From positions 1-43,715 of the IMG/VR virus record IMGVR_UViG_3300021599_000790: a DNA stretch of 43,715 nt. One strand, 5' to 3'. A program made the translations under genes and the position numbers. The notes below the pieces were generated by a model. That model saw only the letters and a list, made by a program, of their open reading frames with translations, was not told where the DNA came from and ran no database searches. The DNA comes from a virus. Each line of letters opens with the position of its first letter. The first letter of the stretch is position 1. Positions 14,597 through 22,862 of this stretch are shown here, piece after piece.

Positions 14597-15956
14597 GGAC
14601 TATACAAGAAAAGTATTGCCGTTCATTAAAGATGAATATTTCTCCGAAAATAATCAACGCAAATTTTTCAGAGAAATAAAAACGTATGTTGAAGAATACA
14701 AAAATCTTCCAACATATGAATCTCTTTTAATTGATTTTACCGAATCAAAAAAACTCACACAAGTTGAAGTGAATGGTTGTGTTGATTTGCTTCGTGAGTT
14801 GAATAGTGATAAGAATGAAAAGTCGGAAATGGATTGGTTGATTGATCAGACTGAAAAGTTTTGTCAAGATAAAGCCATCTATAATGCAATCATGAACTCT
14901 GTTTCTATTCTTGATAAAAATGGTGAAGATAACAAATCAAAAGGTGAGATACCAAAACTTCTAAGTGATGCATTGGCAGTTTCTTTTGATAATCATATTG
15001 GTCACGATTATGTAAATGATTCTGATGCTCGATTTGATTTCTATCATAAACAAGAGACAAAGTTACCATTTGATCTAGACCTGTTCAACAAGATCACTAA
15101 AGGTGGTCTTCCAATCAAAACTCTTAACATTGCACTTGCTGGTACTGGTGTTGGTAAATCTTTGTTTATGTGTCACGTTGCGGCTTCTTGTTTATCTCAA
15201 GGTAAAAATGTATTGTACATTACACTTGAAATGGCTGAAGAAAAGATTGCTGAACGTATTGATGCGAATCTTTTGAATGTCAGTATGGATGAACTAAAGA
15301 CAATGACGAAGGATGATTATGAAAGAAAGTTTAATCATCTAAAAACCAAACTCAATGGTAAATTAATTATCAAAGAATATCCAACGGCAGCTGCATCATC
15401 GTTGCACTTCAGAGCCTTGTTGAATGAACTTCATTTGAAAAAGAGTTTTAAACCAGATATTGTCTTTATTGATTATCTGAATATTTGTGCATCATCCAGA
15501 ATTAAACCTGGTGCAAATGTAAACAGTTATTCTTATATCAAAGCGATTGCTGAAGAACTAAGAGGTCTTGCTGTTGAGTTTGCTGTGCCAATTGTTTCTG
15601 CGACACAAACAACTCGTTCTGGTTTTACAAACACCGATCCTGGTCTTGAAGATACTTCAGAGTCTTTTGGTCTGCCTGCTACTGCTGACTTTATGTTTGC
15701 ACTTATCAGTACAGAAGAACTAGAACAATTAAATCAAATTATGGTGAAGCAATTGAAGAATCGTTATGGTGATCCGAATTCATTTAAACGATTTGTTATT
15801 GGTATTGATAGATCGAAAATGAAATTGTATGATGCTGAACCTGATGCACAAAGTGGTCTTGCTGATTCCGGACAACCTGATGATAGTCCTCCATTAAACA
15901 CATTTGGTAATCGTGAAAGTAAATTTAATAAAAATTTCGGTGGTTTAAAAGTATGA
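14550..15956 (+). CDS. 41: Replicative DNA helicase (T4 gp41, DnaB family)
   Basis: The protein (468 aa from TTG 14550) is a DnaB-type hexameric helicase. The N-terminal domain contains LENVILKNLIFNEDYTRKVL. The RecA-like core has Walker A ALAGTGVGKSLFM (about 200), VLYITLEMAEEKIAERI, Walker B DIVFIDYLNI, and ATQTTRSGFTNTDPGLEDTS. No ATG is available near the start. TTG 14550 has GAGG (14537-14540) at good spacing, while the upstream TTG 14535 has no SD, so I chose 14550. A dedicated promoter sits just upstream. The acidic/proline-rich C-terminus may bind a partner such as the primase or loader. It overlaps the next gene (ATGA). Confidence 0.92.
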   Translation: MKQLENVILKNLIFNEDYTRKVLPFIKDEYFSENNQRKFFREIKTYVEEYKNLPTYESLLIDFTESKKLTQVEVNGCVDLLRELNSDKNEKSEMDWLIDQTEKFCQDKAIYNAIMNSVSILDKNGEDNKSKGEIPKLLSDALAVSFDNHIGHDYVNDSDARFDFYHKQETKLPFDLDLFNKITKGGLPIKTLNIALAGTGVGKSLFMCHVAASCLSQGKNVLYITLEMAEEKIAERIDANLLNVSMDELKTMTKDDYERKFNHLKTKLNGKLIIKEYPTAAASSLHFRALLNELHLKKSFKPDIVFIDYLNICASSRIKPGANVNSYSYIKAIAEELRGLAVEFAVPIVSATQTTRSGFTNTDPGLEDTSESFGLPATADFMFALISTEELEQLNQIMVKQLKNRYGDPNSFKRFVIGIDRSKMKLYDAEPDAQSGLADSGQPDDSPPLNTFGNRESKFNKNFGGLKV

Positions 15957-16315
15957 AAATAATGTCGCTCGACCAAATACTTTTTGCTTGTTCAACAACT
16001 ATCGTTCTAGTTGCAATAGTTTATCATCATGCAGGATTTAAAAATATAAAAGACTGTTATAGAATGTGGCTTACGAAAGAATATTGGACAAACTACAATA
16101 TTGTAGAATTCGCCAGTTGGTTTACAAAAGCAATCATTATTATTCCAGGACTCATATTTGGCATTCAAATATGGTGGCTTTATTTTTTCACATTACTTAC
16201 AAGTTTAACTTTGATTTGGGCTAGCAACAAAAAATTACTACCAACATTAGTTGCCTTTAATACCATGTGGTCTTGGTTAAGTTTGATGGTATTGTCACAA
16301 CATTTGATAAATTAA
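15953..16315 (+). CDS. Small multi-pass membrane protein
   Basis: The 120-aa product has about four hydrophobic helices: residues 6-25 (ILFACSTTIVLVAIVYHH), 55-72 (WFTKAIIIIPGLIFGIQI), 74-90 (LYFFTLLTSLTLIWA) and 97-117. A charged loop (KNIKDCYRMWLTKEYWTNY) lies between the first and second. It overlaps the gp41 stop (ATGA). No function is recognised; like the gene after gp43, it is a membrane protein coupled to a replication gene. Confidence 0.65.
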   Translation: MKIMSLDQILFACSTTIVLVAIVYHHAGFKNIKDCYRMWLTKEYWTNYNIVEFASWFTKAIIIIPGLIFGIQIWWLYFFTLLTSLTLIWASNKKLLPTLVAFNTMWSWLSLMVLSQHLIN

Positions 16316-16317
16316 AA

Positions 16318-17433
16318 ATGAATCTAACTAAAGAACAAGCTGTTTATTGTGCGAGTGTTTTCTCGGACTACTTTGATCGGTTTTCCAGAATTGATGAGTA
16401 CATGCGAGAACAGAAATTAAATTCAATGGCCGAAAGGCCATTTGTTTTGCCTGGTATGGGACCTGAAGAAGATTTGTTTACAGACTTCAATATGTCTCCT
16501 GCTGATATGGAATTCGAAGTGATGGAATTGCCACAAGAAAGGTGGGACATTTATTTGAATATGATTTCTTCTCATTCAAATATGACTAGTATACCTGGCC
16601 GTTGTTTGAGACTTGCTGTGTTGGAAAAGAAAACAAATAAGTGGGTTGGTTTCATTCGCCTTGGTTCACCAGTGATTAACTGTAAACCGAGAAATGAAAT
16701 GTTGGGTCAAGTGTTCACACAAATTGATGGTGGCGCACAGATGTTTAATCGTTGTGCTATTATGGGTTTTGTAATTGTGCCAGCACAGCCATTTGGTTAT
16801 AATTATCTTGGTGGTAAGTTGATGGCTGCGATATGTACAACACATGAAGTTCGTGAAATGTTGGACAAGAAATATAATATGACAACTTGTTTATTTGAAA
16901 CAACAAGTTTGTATGGCTCTACAAAAGCAGTCTCTCAATATGATGGTATGAAACCACTCATTCGTCATAAAGGTTTAACAGATAGTGATTTTCTTCCGAT
17001 GTTACATGGTGAGACATATACTAACCTGAAAGAGTATATCGAAAATATTATTGGTGAACCACTGGCACCAGAAGGTGCATCAAGTCGAAAGTTGAAAATA
17101 TCAAACGCCATGGTATCACTCATTAACGTTTCTCTAAGAGGAACACCAGAAGGTGATAAGTTTAAACGAACGATTGAAAATGCAAAGAATCTGAATGAAC
17201 AGAAACGATATTATGTTTCAGATTATGGCTTCAGTAATATGGTTGATTATGTTAATGGAAAAACAACTAAACTGGTTGCTGGTGAAAACTATGAGAAGTT
17301 TCATCTGGAGAATGTAATTGAGTGGTGGAGAAAGAAAGCTGTTAATCGTTATGAAACACTAAAGACAGAAAACAGACTCAGAACTGAAATAGAGGTCTGG
17401 ACAGGCGAAAAAGAGATTGACATCATTCGGTAA
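16318..17433 (+). CDS. Conserved phage protein, DUF4338/acyltransferase-like pattern
   Basis: This 371-aa protein starts at ATG 16318, two bases after the previous stop; the upstream start at 16267 would overlap the membrane gene without an SD. The centre has segments KWVGFIRLGSPV, RCAIMGFVIVPAQPFGYNYL, GGKLMAAICTTHEVREML, and CLFETTSLYGSTKAVSQYDG. This resembles DUF4338-type proteins, a family that includes the DruA anti-phage protein and looks distantly acetyltransferase-like. The C-terminus is basic and helical. I cannot name a reaction. It is the last gene of the replication block; a promoter overlaps its 3' end. Confidence 0.5.
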   Translation: MNLTKEQAVYCASVFSDYFDRFSRIDEYMREQKLNSMAERPFVLPGMGPEEDLFTDFNMSPADMEFEVMELPQERWDIYLNMISSHSNMTSIPGRCLRLAVLEKKTNKWVGFIRLGSPVINCKPRNEMLGQVFTQIDGGAQMFNRCAIMGFVIVPAQPFGYNYLGGKLMAAICTTHEVREMLDKKYNMTTCLFETTSLYGSTKAVSQYDGMKPLIRHKGLTDSDFLPMLHGETYTNLKEYIENIIGEPLAPEGASSRKLKISNAMVSLINVSLRGTPEGDKFKRTIENAKNLNEQKRYYVSDYGFSNMVDYVNGKTTKLVAGENYEKFHLENVIEWWRKKAVNRYETLKTENRLRTEIEVWTGEKEIDIIR

Positions 17434-17450
17434 CCGTGTTAGGATAAATA
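17417..17450 (+). promoter_or_regulatory. Composite promoter: TTGACA-17-TAGGAT overlapping a late GATAAATA
   Basis: TTGACA (17417-17422) is followed after 17 bp by TAGGAT (17440-17445), four of six -10 matches. Overlapping it is GATAAATA (17443-17450), the NATAAATA late motif of T4-like phages. The site is 25 bases before ATG 17476. It may serve both early host polymerase and late phage-modified polymerase. Confidence 0.55.
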
Positions 17451-17473
17451 CTCCTAAAACTACTAGGAGTATT
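17447..17473 (+). repeat. 10-bp inverted repeat just before the 17476 start codon
   Basis: AATACTCCTA (17447-17456) pairs with TAGGAGTATT (17464-17473) around a 7-base loop. The second arm contains the SD sequence TAGGAG (17464-17469) of the 17476 gene. In a transcript started upstream, this hairpin would hide the SD; in one started from the late motif (about 17456) it could not form. This resembles T4 genes whose early read-through mRNAs are untranslatable while late mRNAs are open. Confidence 0.65.
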
Positions 17474-17475
17474 AG

Positions 17476-18540
17476 ATGGCTGATGGAATTTCAGGTGCAG
17501 GTGCAGAGATTACAGCTCTCGCGGAGAGTTTACAAGCTTATGCATGTGCTACGAGACAATTCATTGGTAAACCACTAACCGATGTTACAGAAATAACTAA
17601 TAAAACAATTGGTGATGCTGAGTGTGATAGACCATTGGATAAATGTTTAAAAGGTTTAAATGCAAATTGGTATCACAGTGTCATAACTACAGCCAATGAA
17701 ATTTTTAAAGATGTCAAACCTCAAGGTAAATATATGTTTTACCGTGGTGGAAAATTAGTCGGCGACATTTATAAAGAGTTCGGAAAATTTAGAAAAGAAA
17801 GTGGTTTATCTGGAGATGATAAATGGAATCCTGCTGACATTTGGATGGCAAAAAAAGGATTTAAATTTGAAAAAGACTGGTCAACACTTAGAGACTATAA
17901 TCGATATATCTATGATGAATTTGCACATAAGAATCTAATTGGAATTTCTTTGAAGTTGGTACCAAAAGGTGATGCACATTCTAAAATATTTAATGATGGT
18001 AAACCTCTCATCGCAGAATGGAATGGGTACAAAATTAGTGATGATATGTTTAGTTCAAAAGACATATATCTGAAATATAAATCAGAAGGTAAAGAAGGTG
18101 AAATACAACTTAGAAATTTCTCAAGTCGTCCGGTTACAAGTTCTTGGCAAGGAGAAATTAAAGGTAAAACAGCAGCAGGTGGAAAAATTGGTGGTGGCAT
18201 TGTAATGACTGCTGCATTAGAATCTGGGATACCAAGAACTAAACTAATGATACCTTCGTCTTTCGGTACTCATATTGAAAAACCTAATGATAAGATTCTA
18301 AAAGAATTTGCTACAATGTTTAAAGAATTAAGTAAAAGTAAAAAATCAGTAAAAGATTTAATGACTGAAGCTATGATTTGTCAAAAGAAAGATAAGACTT
18401 GGTGGATGTCAAAATTTTTAGGCATACATTATGTTTATACCATTATAAACGAAAAAAAAGAAAATGAAGTTGTTAAATGGTTGTTTGAATATGGATCATC
18501 AGCAACTAAGAACAGTAGTATTTTTATAAAGTATAGCTAA
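17476..18540 (+). CDS. Nuclease-like protein (possible PD-(D/E)XK core)
   Basis: This 354-aa protein is not clearly assignable. Residues about 117-125 read WNPADIWMA, and about 155-165 read LIGISLKLVPKG. An aspartate after a short strand followed by a strand with SxK resembles the PD-(D/E)XK nuclease core with serine in place of the acidic residue. A glycine-rich stretch (AAGGKIGGGIV) lies in the middle. The family appears in T4-like aquatic phages as a conserved protein of unknown function. The hairpin hiding its SD and the composite promoter suggest mainly late expression. Its stop overlaps the next gene start (TAATG). Confidence 0.5.
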   Translation: MADGISGAGAEITALAESLQAYACATRQFIGKPLTDVTEITNKTIGDAECDRPLDKCLKGLNANWYHSVITTANEIFKDVKPQGKYMFYRGGKLVGDIYKEFGKFRKESGLSGDDKWNPADIWMAKKGFKFEKDWSTLRDYNRYIYDEFAHKNLIGISLKLVPKGDAHSKIFNDGKPLIAEWNGYKISDDMFSSKDIYLKYKSEGKEGEIQLRNFSSRPVTSSWQGEIKGKTAAGGKIGGGIVMTAALESGIPRTKLMIPSSFGTHIEKPNDKILKEFATMFKELSKSKKSVKDLMTEAMICQKKDKTWWMSKFLGIHYVYTIINEKKENEVVKWLFEYGSSATKNSSIFIKYS

Positions 18541-19772
18541 TGAAATTCTCAGAATATTTAACCGAATCTAAGAAAGAAGGAGCTAACCTTCACTTAGAAC
18601 ATTTAGAAGATAATGTATTAAACAGAGGCATAAAAGGTGCAAGAGAGTCAATTGATTTTCTCCGTGCATTGCGTGATATGTTAGCAGGTCATTCTCAATC
18701 CAAAGTGAATGTTACTACAAAATGGGATGGTGCTCCTGCTGTAATTTGTGGTACTAATCCAGAAAATGGAAAGTTTTTCGTCGGCACAAAATCAGTTTTT
18801 AATAAAGAAGGTAAATTAAATTATACTGATGATGATATTGATAAGAATCATCCTGGTGGAGGACTAAATGAAAAATTAAAAACAGCACTTGCTTTTCTTT
18901 CAAAGTTAGAAATTAAAGGTATATTACAAGGTGACATGTTATTCACTAAAGGTGATATACAAAAACAAAGTATAGACGGCGAATCATATATTACATTTCA
19001 GCCTAATACAATTGTTTATGCTGTGCCTACTGATTCTGTTATGGCTTCAAAAATGATGGCAGCTCAAATGGGTATCGTGTTTCATACATCGTATTCTGGT
19101 AGAACCATGGATACATTGAAGGCCTCTTTTAATATTGATATTGGTAATTTAAAACAAACTAAAGATGTTTGGTTTAGAGATGCTTCATTTGTTGATGCCT
19201 CTGGTACTGCAACATTTACTGAAACAGAAACTAAGTTAATTACGAATGTTCTATCTCAAGCAGGCAGAGTATTTCAAACAATCAATCCTCTAGTTCTAAA
19301 TAGAATATCTTCTTCAGATATTTTAAATACACAAATTAAAACATTTAATAATACGAAAGTCAGAGCAGGTCAAAAAATAACTAACACTCGAACACATGTT
19401 ACAGAATTGATTCGTTGGGTAGAAGATAGGTTGAATAAAGAAATTCTTGCTGCAAAGAAAGAAGATACGAGGAAAAAAAGAATCGCAGAAAAATCTGAAC
19501 TGATTAGATTTTACAGAAGTAGTGCATCTCAACTTGCGGCAATTTTTGACTTAATGAACTTAATTGTAGACGCCAAGATAATGATAGTCAGAAAATTAGA
19601 ATCTATAAAATCTTCAGTAAGTACTTTTGTAAATACTGAAGATGGTTTCAAAGTTACTGGTCCAGAAGGTTTTGTTGCAGTAGATAGATTAAGTGGTGGT
19701 GCATTGAAACTTATCGATAGAATGGAATTTTCGCAACAAAACTTTAATGCCGCAAAGAATTGGAGTAAATAA
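18540..19772 (+). CDS. DUF6267-like protein with nucleotidyltransferase (ligase) motifs and a capsid-targeting-like leader
   Basis: This 410-aa protein begins MKFSEYLTES, matching the T4 internal-protein leader pattern with an LTE-S cleavage-like site at residue 9. The body shows the ordered motifs of covalent nucleotidyltransferases (DNA/RNA ligases): motif I KWDG (61-64), motif III-like GILQGDMLF (127-135), IIIa-like TFQPNTIVYAVP (152-163), motif IV-like PEGFV (375-379), and motif V-like LKLID (389-393). A long helical insertion (285-355) separates IIIa and IV. The family looks like DUF6267 of T4-like phages. Ligase-type chemistry (lysine K61 adenylylated) is my inference from motif order. 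Confidence 0.6.
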   Translation: MKFSEYLTESKKEGANLHLEHLEDNVLNRGIKGARESIDFLRALRDMLAGHSQSKVNVTTKWDGAPAVICGTNPENGKFFVGTKSVFNKEGKLNYTDDDIDKNHPGGGLNEKLKTALAFLSKLEIKGILQGDMLFTKGDIQKQSIDGESYITFQPNTIVYAVPTDSVMASKMMAAQMGIVFHTSYSGRTMDTLKASFNIDIGNLKQTKDVWFRDASFVDASGTATFTETETKLITNVLSQAGRVFQTINPLVLNRISSSDILNTQIKTFNNTKVRAGQKITNTRTHVTELIRWVEDRLNKEILAAKKEDTRKKRIAEKSELIRFYRSSASQLAAIFDLMNLIVDAKIMIVRKLESIKSSVSTFVNTEDGFKVTGPEGFVAVDRLSGGALKLIDRMEFSQQNFNAAKNWSK

Positions 19773-20044
19773 TGGCTTATGATTTAAATAAAATACTGCA
19801 AGAGTATGGTGATGATGACTTTGGTTTTTCTGCCGTATCTGAAGAAGAATATAATGCGGTCATAAATGAGAAGGCTGATACTGCCGAAGAATTTCAAGCA
19901 AGACTTCAACAGGTAGAAAAATTAGTATTACCTTTTTTCACTAAGTTGTTACAGACCGCGGATAAAGAATACATATATTGGCCAAATAGAAAAAAATTGG
20001 TCGAAGATCAAATACAAAAGATTTTAAAACTAACAAGAGGATAA
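19772..20044 (+). CDS. Small acidic conserved phage protein
   Basis: This 90-aa protein starts with ATG overlapping the previous stop (TAATG). Its N-terminus is acidic (LNKILQEYGDDDFGFSAVSE) and the rest forms helices with QARLQQVEKLVLPFFTKLL and a basic end. Similar small proteins are common in T4-like aquatic phages; no function is known. Its position after the ligase-like gene suggests a shared operon. Confidence 0.65.
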   Translation: MAYDLNKILQEYGDDDFGFSAVSEEEYNAVINEKADTAEEFQARLQQVEKLVLPFFTKLLQTADKEYIYWPNRKKLVEDQIQKILKLTRG

Positions 20045-20055
20045 AGGAGACTAAC

Positions 20056-20178
20056 ATGTTAGAGACACTTTTCTGGTTACTAATTGGAGCATTTATTGGT
20101 TGGAATTTTCCGCAACCACAGTTTGCAAAAAATTTGCAGGCGAAAGTAATGGGAATGTTTAAAAAAACTGGTGAATAA
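20056..20178 (+). CDS. 40-aa single-span membrane protein
   Basis: ATG 20056 with a strong SD AAGGAGA (20044-20050) opens a 40-codon frame ending at TAA 20176-20178. The product has one hydrophobic helix (LETLFWLLIGAFIGWNFP) followed by PQPQFAKNLQAKVMGMFKK. Tiny proteins with this helix then a PQPxxA motif are familiar from T4-like cyanophages. It is two bases from the IscU start. Function unknown. Confidence 0.7.
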   Translation: MLETLFWLLIGAFIGWNFPQPQFAKNLQAKVMGMFKKTGE

Positions 20179-20180
20179 AA

Positions 20181-20570
20181 ATGGCTTATTCTAGTCAATT
20201 GATGGATCACTATGAGAATCCACGAAACGTAGGAAAGTTAGATACAAGTGACACGACTGTTGGTACAGGATTAGTTGGTGCGCCAGCTTGCGGTGACGTT
20301 TTAAAGTTGCAAATTAAAGTTGATGACGGAGTAATTACTGATGCGAAATTTAAGACGTATGGTTGTGGCTCGGCGATTGCATCGTCGTCGCTTGTCACCG
20401 AGTGGGTTAAAGGCAAGACAATTGATGAAGCGATGGCGATCAAGAATACCCAAATTGCTGAGGAACTTGCATTACCACCAGTCAAAATTCATTGTTCGAT
20501 TCTGGCGGAAGATGCAATCAAAGCAGCTATAAAAGATTATAAAGATAAAAATTTAGCAAAGGCAGCTTGA
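20181..20570 (+). CDS. iscU: IscU-type iron-sulfur cluster scaffold
   Basis: This 129-aa protein is a full-length IscU, on which [2Fe-2S] clusters are assembled by IscS and passed on by HscA/HscB. All key residues are present: D and C in GAPACGDVLKL, the second cysteine in KTYGCGSAIASSSLVTEWV, the LPPVK chaperone-binding motif, and the third cysteine in IHCSILAEDAIKAAI. The sequence is close to beta/gammaproteobacterial IscU, indicating acquisition from a host. By hand count, 20281-20460 is about 46% G+C, richer than neighbouring genes. No iscS, iscA or hsc gene is seen, so it would plug into host machinery. It is an auxiliary metabolic gene in a phage. Confidence 0.95.
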   Translation: MAYSSQLMDHYENPRNVGKLDTSDTTVGTGLVGAPACGDVLKLQIKVDDGVITDAKFKTYGCGSAIASSSLVTEWVKGKTIDEAMAIKNTQIAEELALPPVKIHCSILAEDAIKAAIKDYKDKNLAKAA

Positions 20571-21445
20571 TGTTAAAACAAGTAGATGGTAAGTGGGCTT
20601 TAGTTTCTAAAAAAACACAGAGACCACTTGCTTATTACAGAGGTGAGGGTAAACCTTCTGACGAATGGGTTAGGAAACAAGAATCAAGAATTCAAATATT
20701 CAAGTCGATGAATGAACAAAAAGATTCTACGAAGTCTGGTTCTGGTTTAACTATATTCGATATTGATGACACACTCTTTCATACAACTGCTAAGATTGCT
20801 GTGAAGAAAGATGGTAAAGTTGTTCGTGAATTAAATAATCAAGAATTTAATACCTATCAATTAAAGAAAGGTGAAGAATTTGATTATCGCCAATTTCGTG
20901 ATGCAAAAAAGTTTAAAGAAGAATCAAAGCCTATTGCCAAAATGTTTGCTAAGGCAAAAGCAATACTCCGTAATGTTGTAAATAAACCGGGTAGTCAGAT
21001 GATTATTTTGACTGCACGTAATGATTTTGATGACAAAGAAACATTTTTGGATACATTCAGGCAATATGGTTTAGATATAAACAAGGTAAGAGTCGAACGT
21101 GCAGGCAAATTAACAAAGTTGTCGCCAGCGCACGCTAAGTATGTTATAATATATAATTATTTAAAACAAGGTAAATTTTCCCACGTTCGTTTATTCGATG
21201 ATAGTATGGCAAACCTAAAAGAATTTTTACGTTTGAAAAAAGATTTTACAGACGTAACATTTGAGGCATATTTTGCGAAACCAGATGGTTCAGTGGAAAG
21301 AATCGGTGGTATAAATGAAGAACAAGAGTTTGTTTCTAAGGCTGGCGCAGGAGAATGGGGTAGACCAGAACTAACACGTAAATATATAGAAGATACACCA
21401 GGACAAAAGGTTCAGAGGTTTAAGAAATACATAAAGAATATATAA
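20570..21445 (+). CDS. HAD-superfamily phosphatase with N-terminal phage module
   Basis: This 291-aa protein starts at ATG 20570, overlapping the IscU stop (TGATG). Residues 1-47 (KQVDGKWALVSKKTQRPLAY, then GKPSDEWVRKQESRIQIFK) form a short module also seen attached to other phage proteins. Then comes a HAD hydrolase: motif I FDIDDTLFHT (about 64-73), motif II IILTARNDF, a lysine region, and motif IV RLFDDSMANL. The LTARxDF form is typical of phage polynucleotide 5'/3' phosphatase-like HAD domains. The substrate is unknown. Coupling with IscU is by overlap. Confidence 0.78.
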   Translation: MLKQVDGKWALVSKKTQRPLAYYRGEGKPSDEWVRKQESRIQIFKSMNEQKDSTKSGSGLTIFDIDDTLFHTTAKIAVKKDGKVVRELNNQEFNTYQLKKGEEFDYRQFRDAKKFKEESKPIAKMFAKAKAILRNVVNKPGSQMIILTARNDFDDKETFLDTFRQYGLDINKVRVERAGKLTKLSPAHAKYVIIYNYLKQGKFSHVRLFDDSMANLKEFLRLKKDFTDVTFEAYFAKPDGSVERIGGINEEQEFVSKAGAGEWGRPELTRKYIEDTPGQKVQRFKKYIKNI

Positions 21446-21463
21446 TTTTTTTGGAGAATGTGA

Positions 21464-22297
21464 ATGAGAGATTTGATTATAGGATGTTCCACCAACTACG
21501 ATTGGTCCAAATTAAAATATTGGATCAACTCTATCAATAAATCCGGATTTCAGGGTGATAAGGTCATGATTCTTATGAATTGTGACAAAGATACAGTAAA
21601 TAAAGTTGTTGAATCCGGATTCAATGTTATAGGTTTCAAAAAAGACGAAGAAGGTAATTTAACATATTCCTCTAATATGCCAGTGCATACTGAAAGATTT
21701 TTGCACATATACAACTATCTAAAAGATAAGGACTATCGATACGTAATTACTACTGATGTTAAAGATGTAGTCTTTCAAAAAAATCCTATTGAATTTTTGG
21801 AAAAGGAATGTGTCAATAAAAATTTACTTTTTGCTTCGGAAAGTATTCGATACAAAGATGAACCATGGGGTGATCAAAACTTAAAAGAAACTTTTGGTCC
21901 TTACATTTATGAACAGTTTAAAAATAATGAGATATTCAATGTGGGTGTTTTGGCTGGACATGGATATGCTATTCGTGATTTAGCACTAAACATTTTTGTT
22001 TCTTGTTTGAATCGTCCAATTCCTATTTGTGACCAATCAACCTTCAACTTTATGATTAGTCAAAATCCCTACACTTCATTGAGTAAGTATACGCGTTCTG
22101 AAGAAGGCTGGGCAGCACAGTTAGGTACAACAGGAGATCCATCAAAAGCATTACAATTTGATCCTGTTTTATTGGAAGCCAAACCTAAACTACAAGATGG
22201 AATTGTAACGACATCTGAAGGAAAACAATTTTATATTGTACACCAGTACGATAGAGTACCTGAAATGAAAAATACATTGGAGAAAAAATATGAGTGA
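21464..22297 (+). CDS. Glycosyltransferase-like protein
   Basis: This 277-aa protein looks like a GT-A type glycosyltransferase: an N-terminal strand DLIIGCSTNYDW, a central YRYVITTDVKDVVFQKNPIE with a DxxD-type metal-binding motif in the expected position after a beta strand, and FNVGVLAGHGYAIRD further on. It starts a block of surface-glycan genes. A T7 run and GGAG (21446-21456) precede ATG. The acceptor could be phage structural protein or host LPS. It overlaps the methyltransferase start by eight bases. Confidence 0.65.
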   Translation: MRDLIIGCSTNYDWSKLKYWINSINKSGFQGDKVMILMNCDKDTVNKVVESGFNVIGFKKDEEGNLTYSSNMPVHTERFLHIYNYLKDKDYRYVITTDVKDVVFQKNPIEFLEKECVNKNLLFASESIRYKDEPWGDQNLKETFGPYIYEQFKNNEIFNVGVLAGHGYAIRDLALNIFVSCLNRPIPICDQSTFNFMISQNPYTSLSKYTRSEEGWAAQLGTTGDPSKALQFDPVLLEAKPKLQDGIVTTSEGKQFYIVHQYDRVPEMKNTLEKKYE

Positions 22298-22862
22298 TAT
22301 GTTAGTAATTAATACGAATTCTGAAGCATTTAATATAACAGAAAAAAGAGAATTTAGGCCTTCTGGGTACCACTTTAAACAATTTATTTCTGTAATGGAA
22401 AAACCTGTTGTTTTAGAAATTGGTTGTGATATCGGTGATACAGCATTTTCTTATCTAGAATGTAATCCTAATTTAACTTTATATTCTATTGACCCGTATG
22501 ATGATTATGTTGATTGGAATGGAAATCATTTGAATGAGAGACAGAAACTTTATCAACATGTGGTGGATAGATTTAAACCATTTGGTGATAGATTTAAACT
22601 TATACGAAGTAATTCTGATGAAGCGGTTAGTCTTTTTGAAGATGAATTTTTTGATTTAATTTTTATAGATGGACTTCATACTTATGACCAACTAAGTAAA
22701 GACTGTGATAATTATTATTCCAAACTAAAAACCGGATCAATATTTTCTGGACATGATTATACGGTAATTGAGGGAGTTAATAGGGCTGTTAATGAATTTT
22801 CTCAGAAAGTAAATAAAGAAGTTAATAGTGGTGAAAACGATACGTGGTTTTGGGTCAAATGA
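22290..22862 (+). CDS. Class I SAM-dependent methyltransferase
   Basis: This 190-aa protein has the Rossmann methyltransferase motifs: motif I VVLEIGCDIGDTAFSYL (GxDxGD variant, about 32-48), motif II LYSIDPYDDY, motif IV-like FDLIFIDGLHTYDQLSKD, and GSIFSGHDY. This is the Methyltransf_24 type often found in glycan and LPS gene clusters. It would methylate a sugar or small molecule; the target is unknown. It is translationally coupled on both sides. Confidence 0.82.
   Translation: MSDMLVINTNSEAFNITEKREFRPSGYHFKQFISVMEKPVVLEIGCDIGDTAFSYLECNPNLTLYSIDPYDDYVDWNGNHLNERQKLYQHVVDRFKPFGDRFKLIRSNSDEAVSLFEDEFFDLIFIDGLHTYDQLSKDCDNYYSKLKTGSIFSGHDYTVIEGVNRAVNEFSQKVNKEVNSGENDTWFWVK

Noticed and set aside
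21145-21150. TATAAT as a promoter -10 inside the HAD gene
   Set aside because: No -35 with acceptable match at 16-18 bp; likely chance in AT-rich coding sequence.
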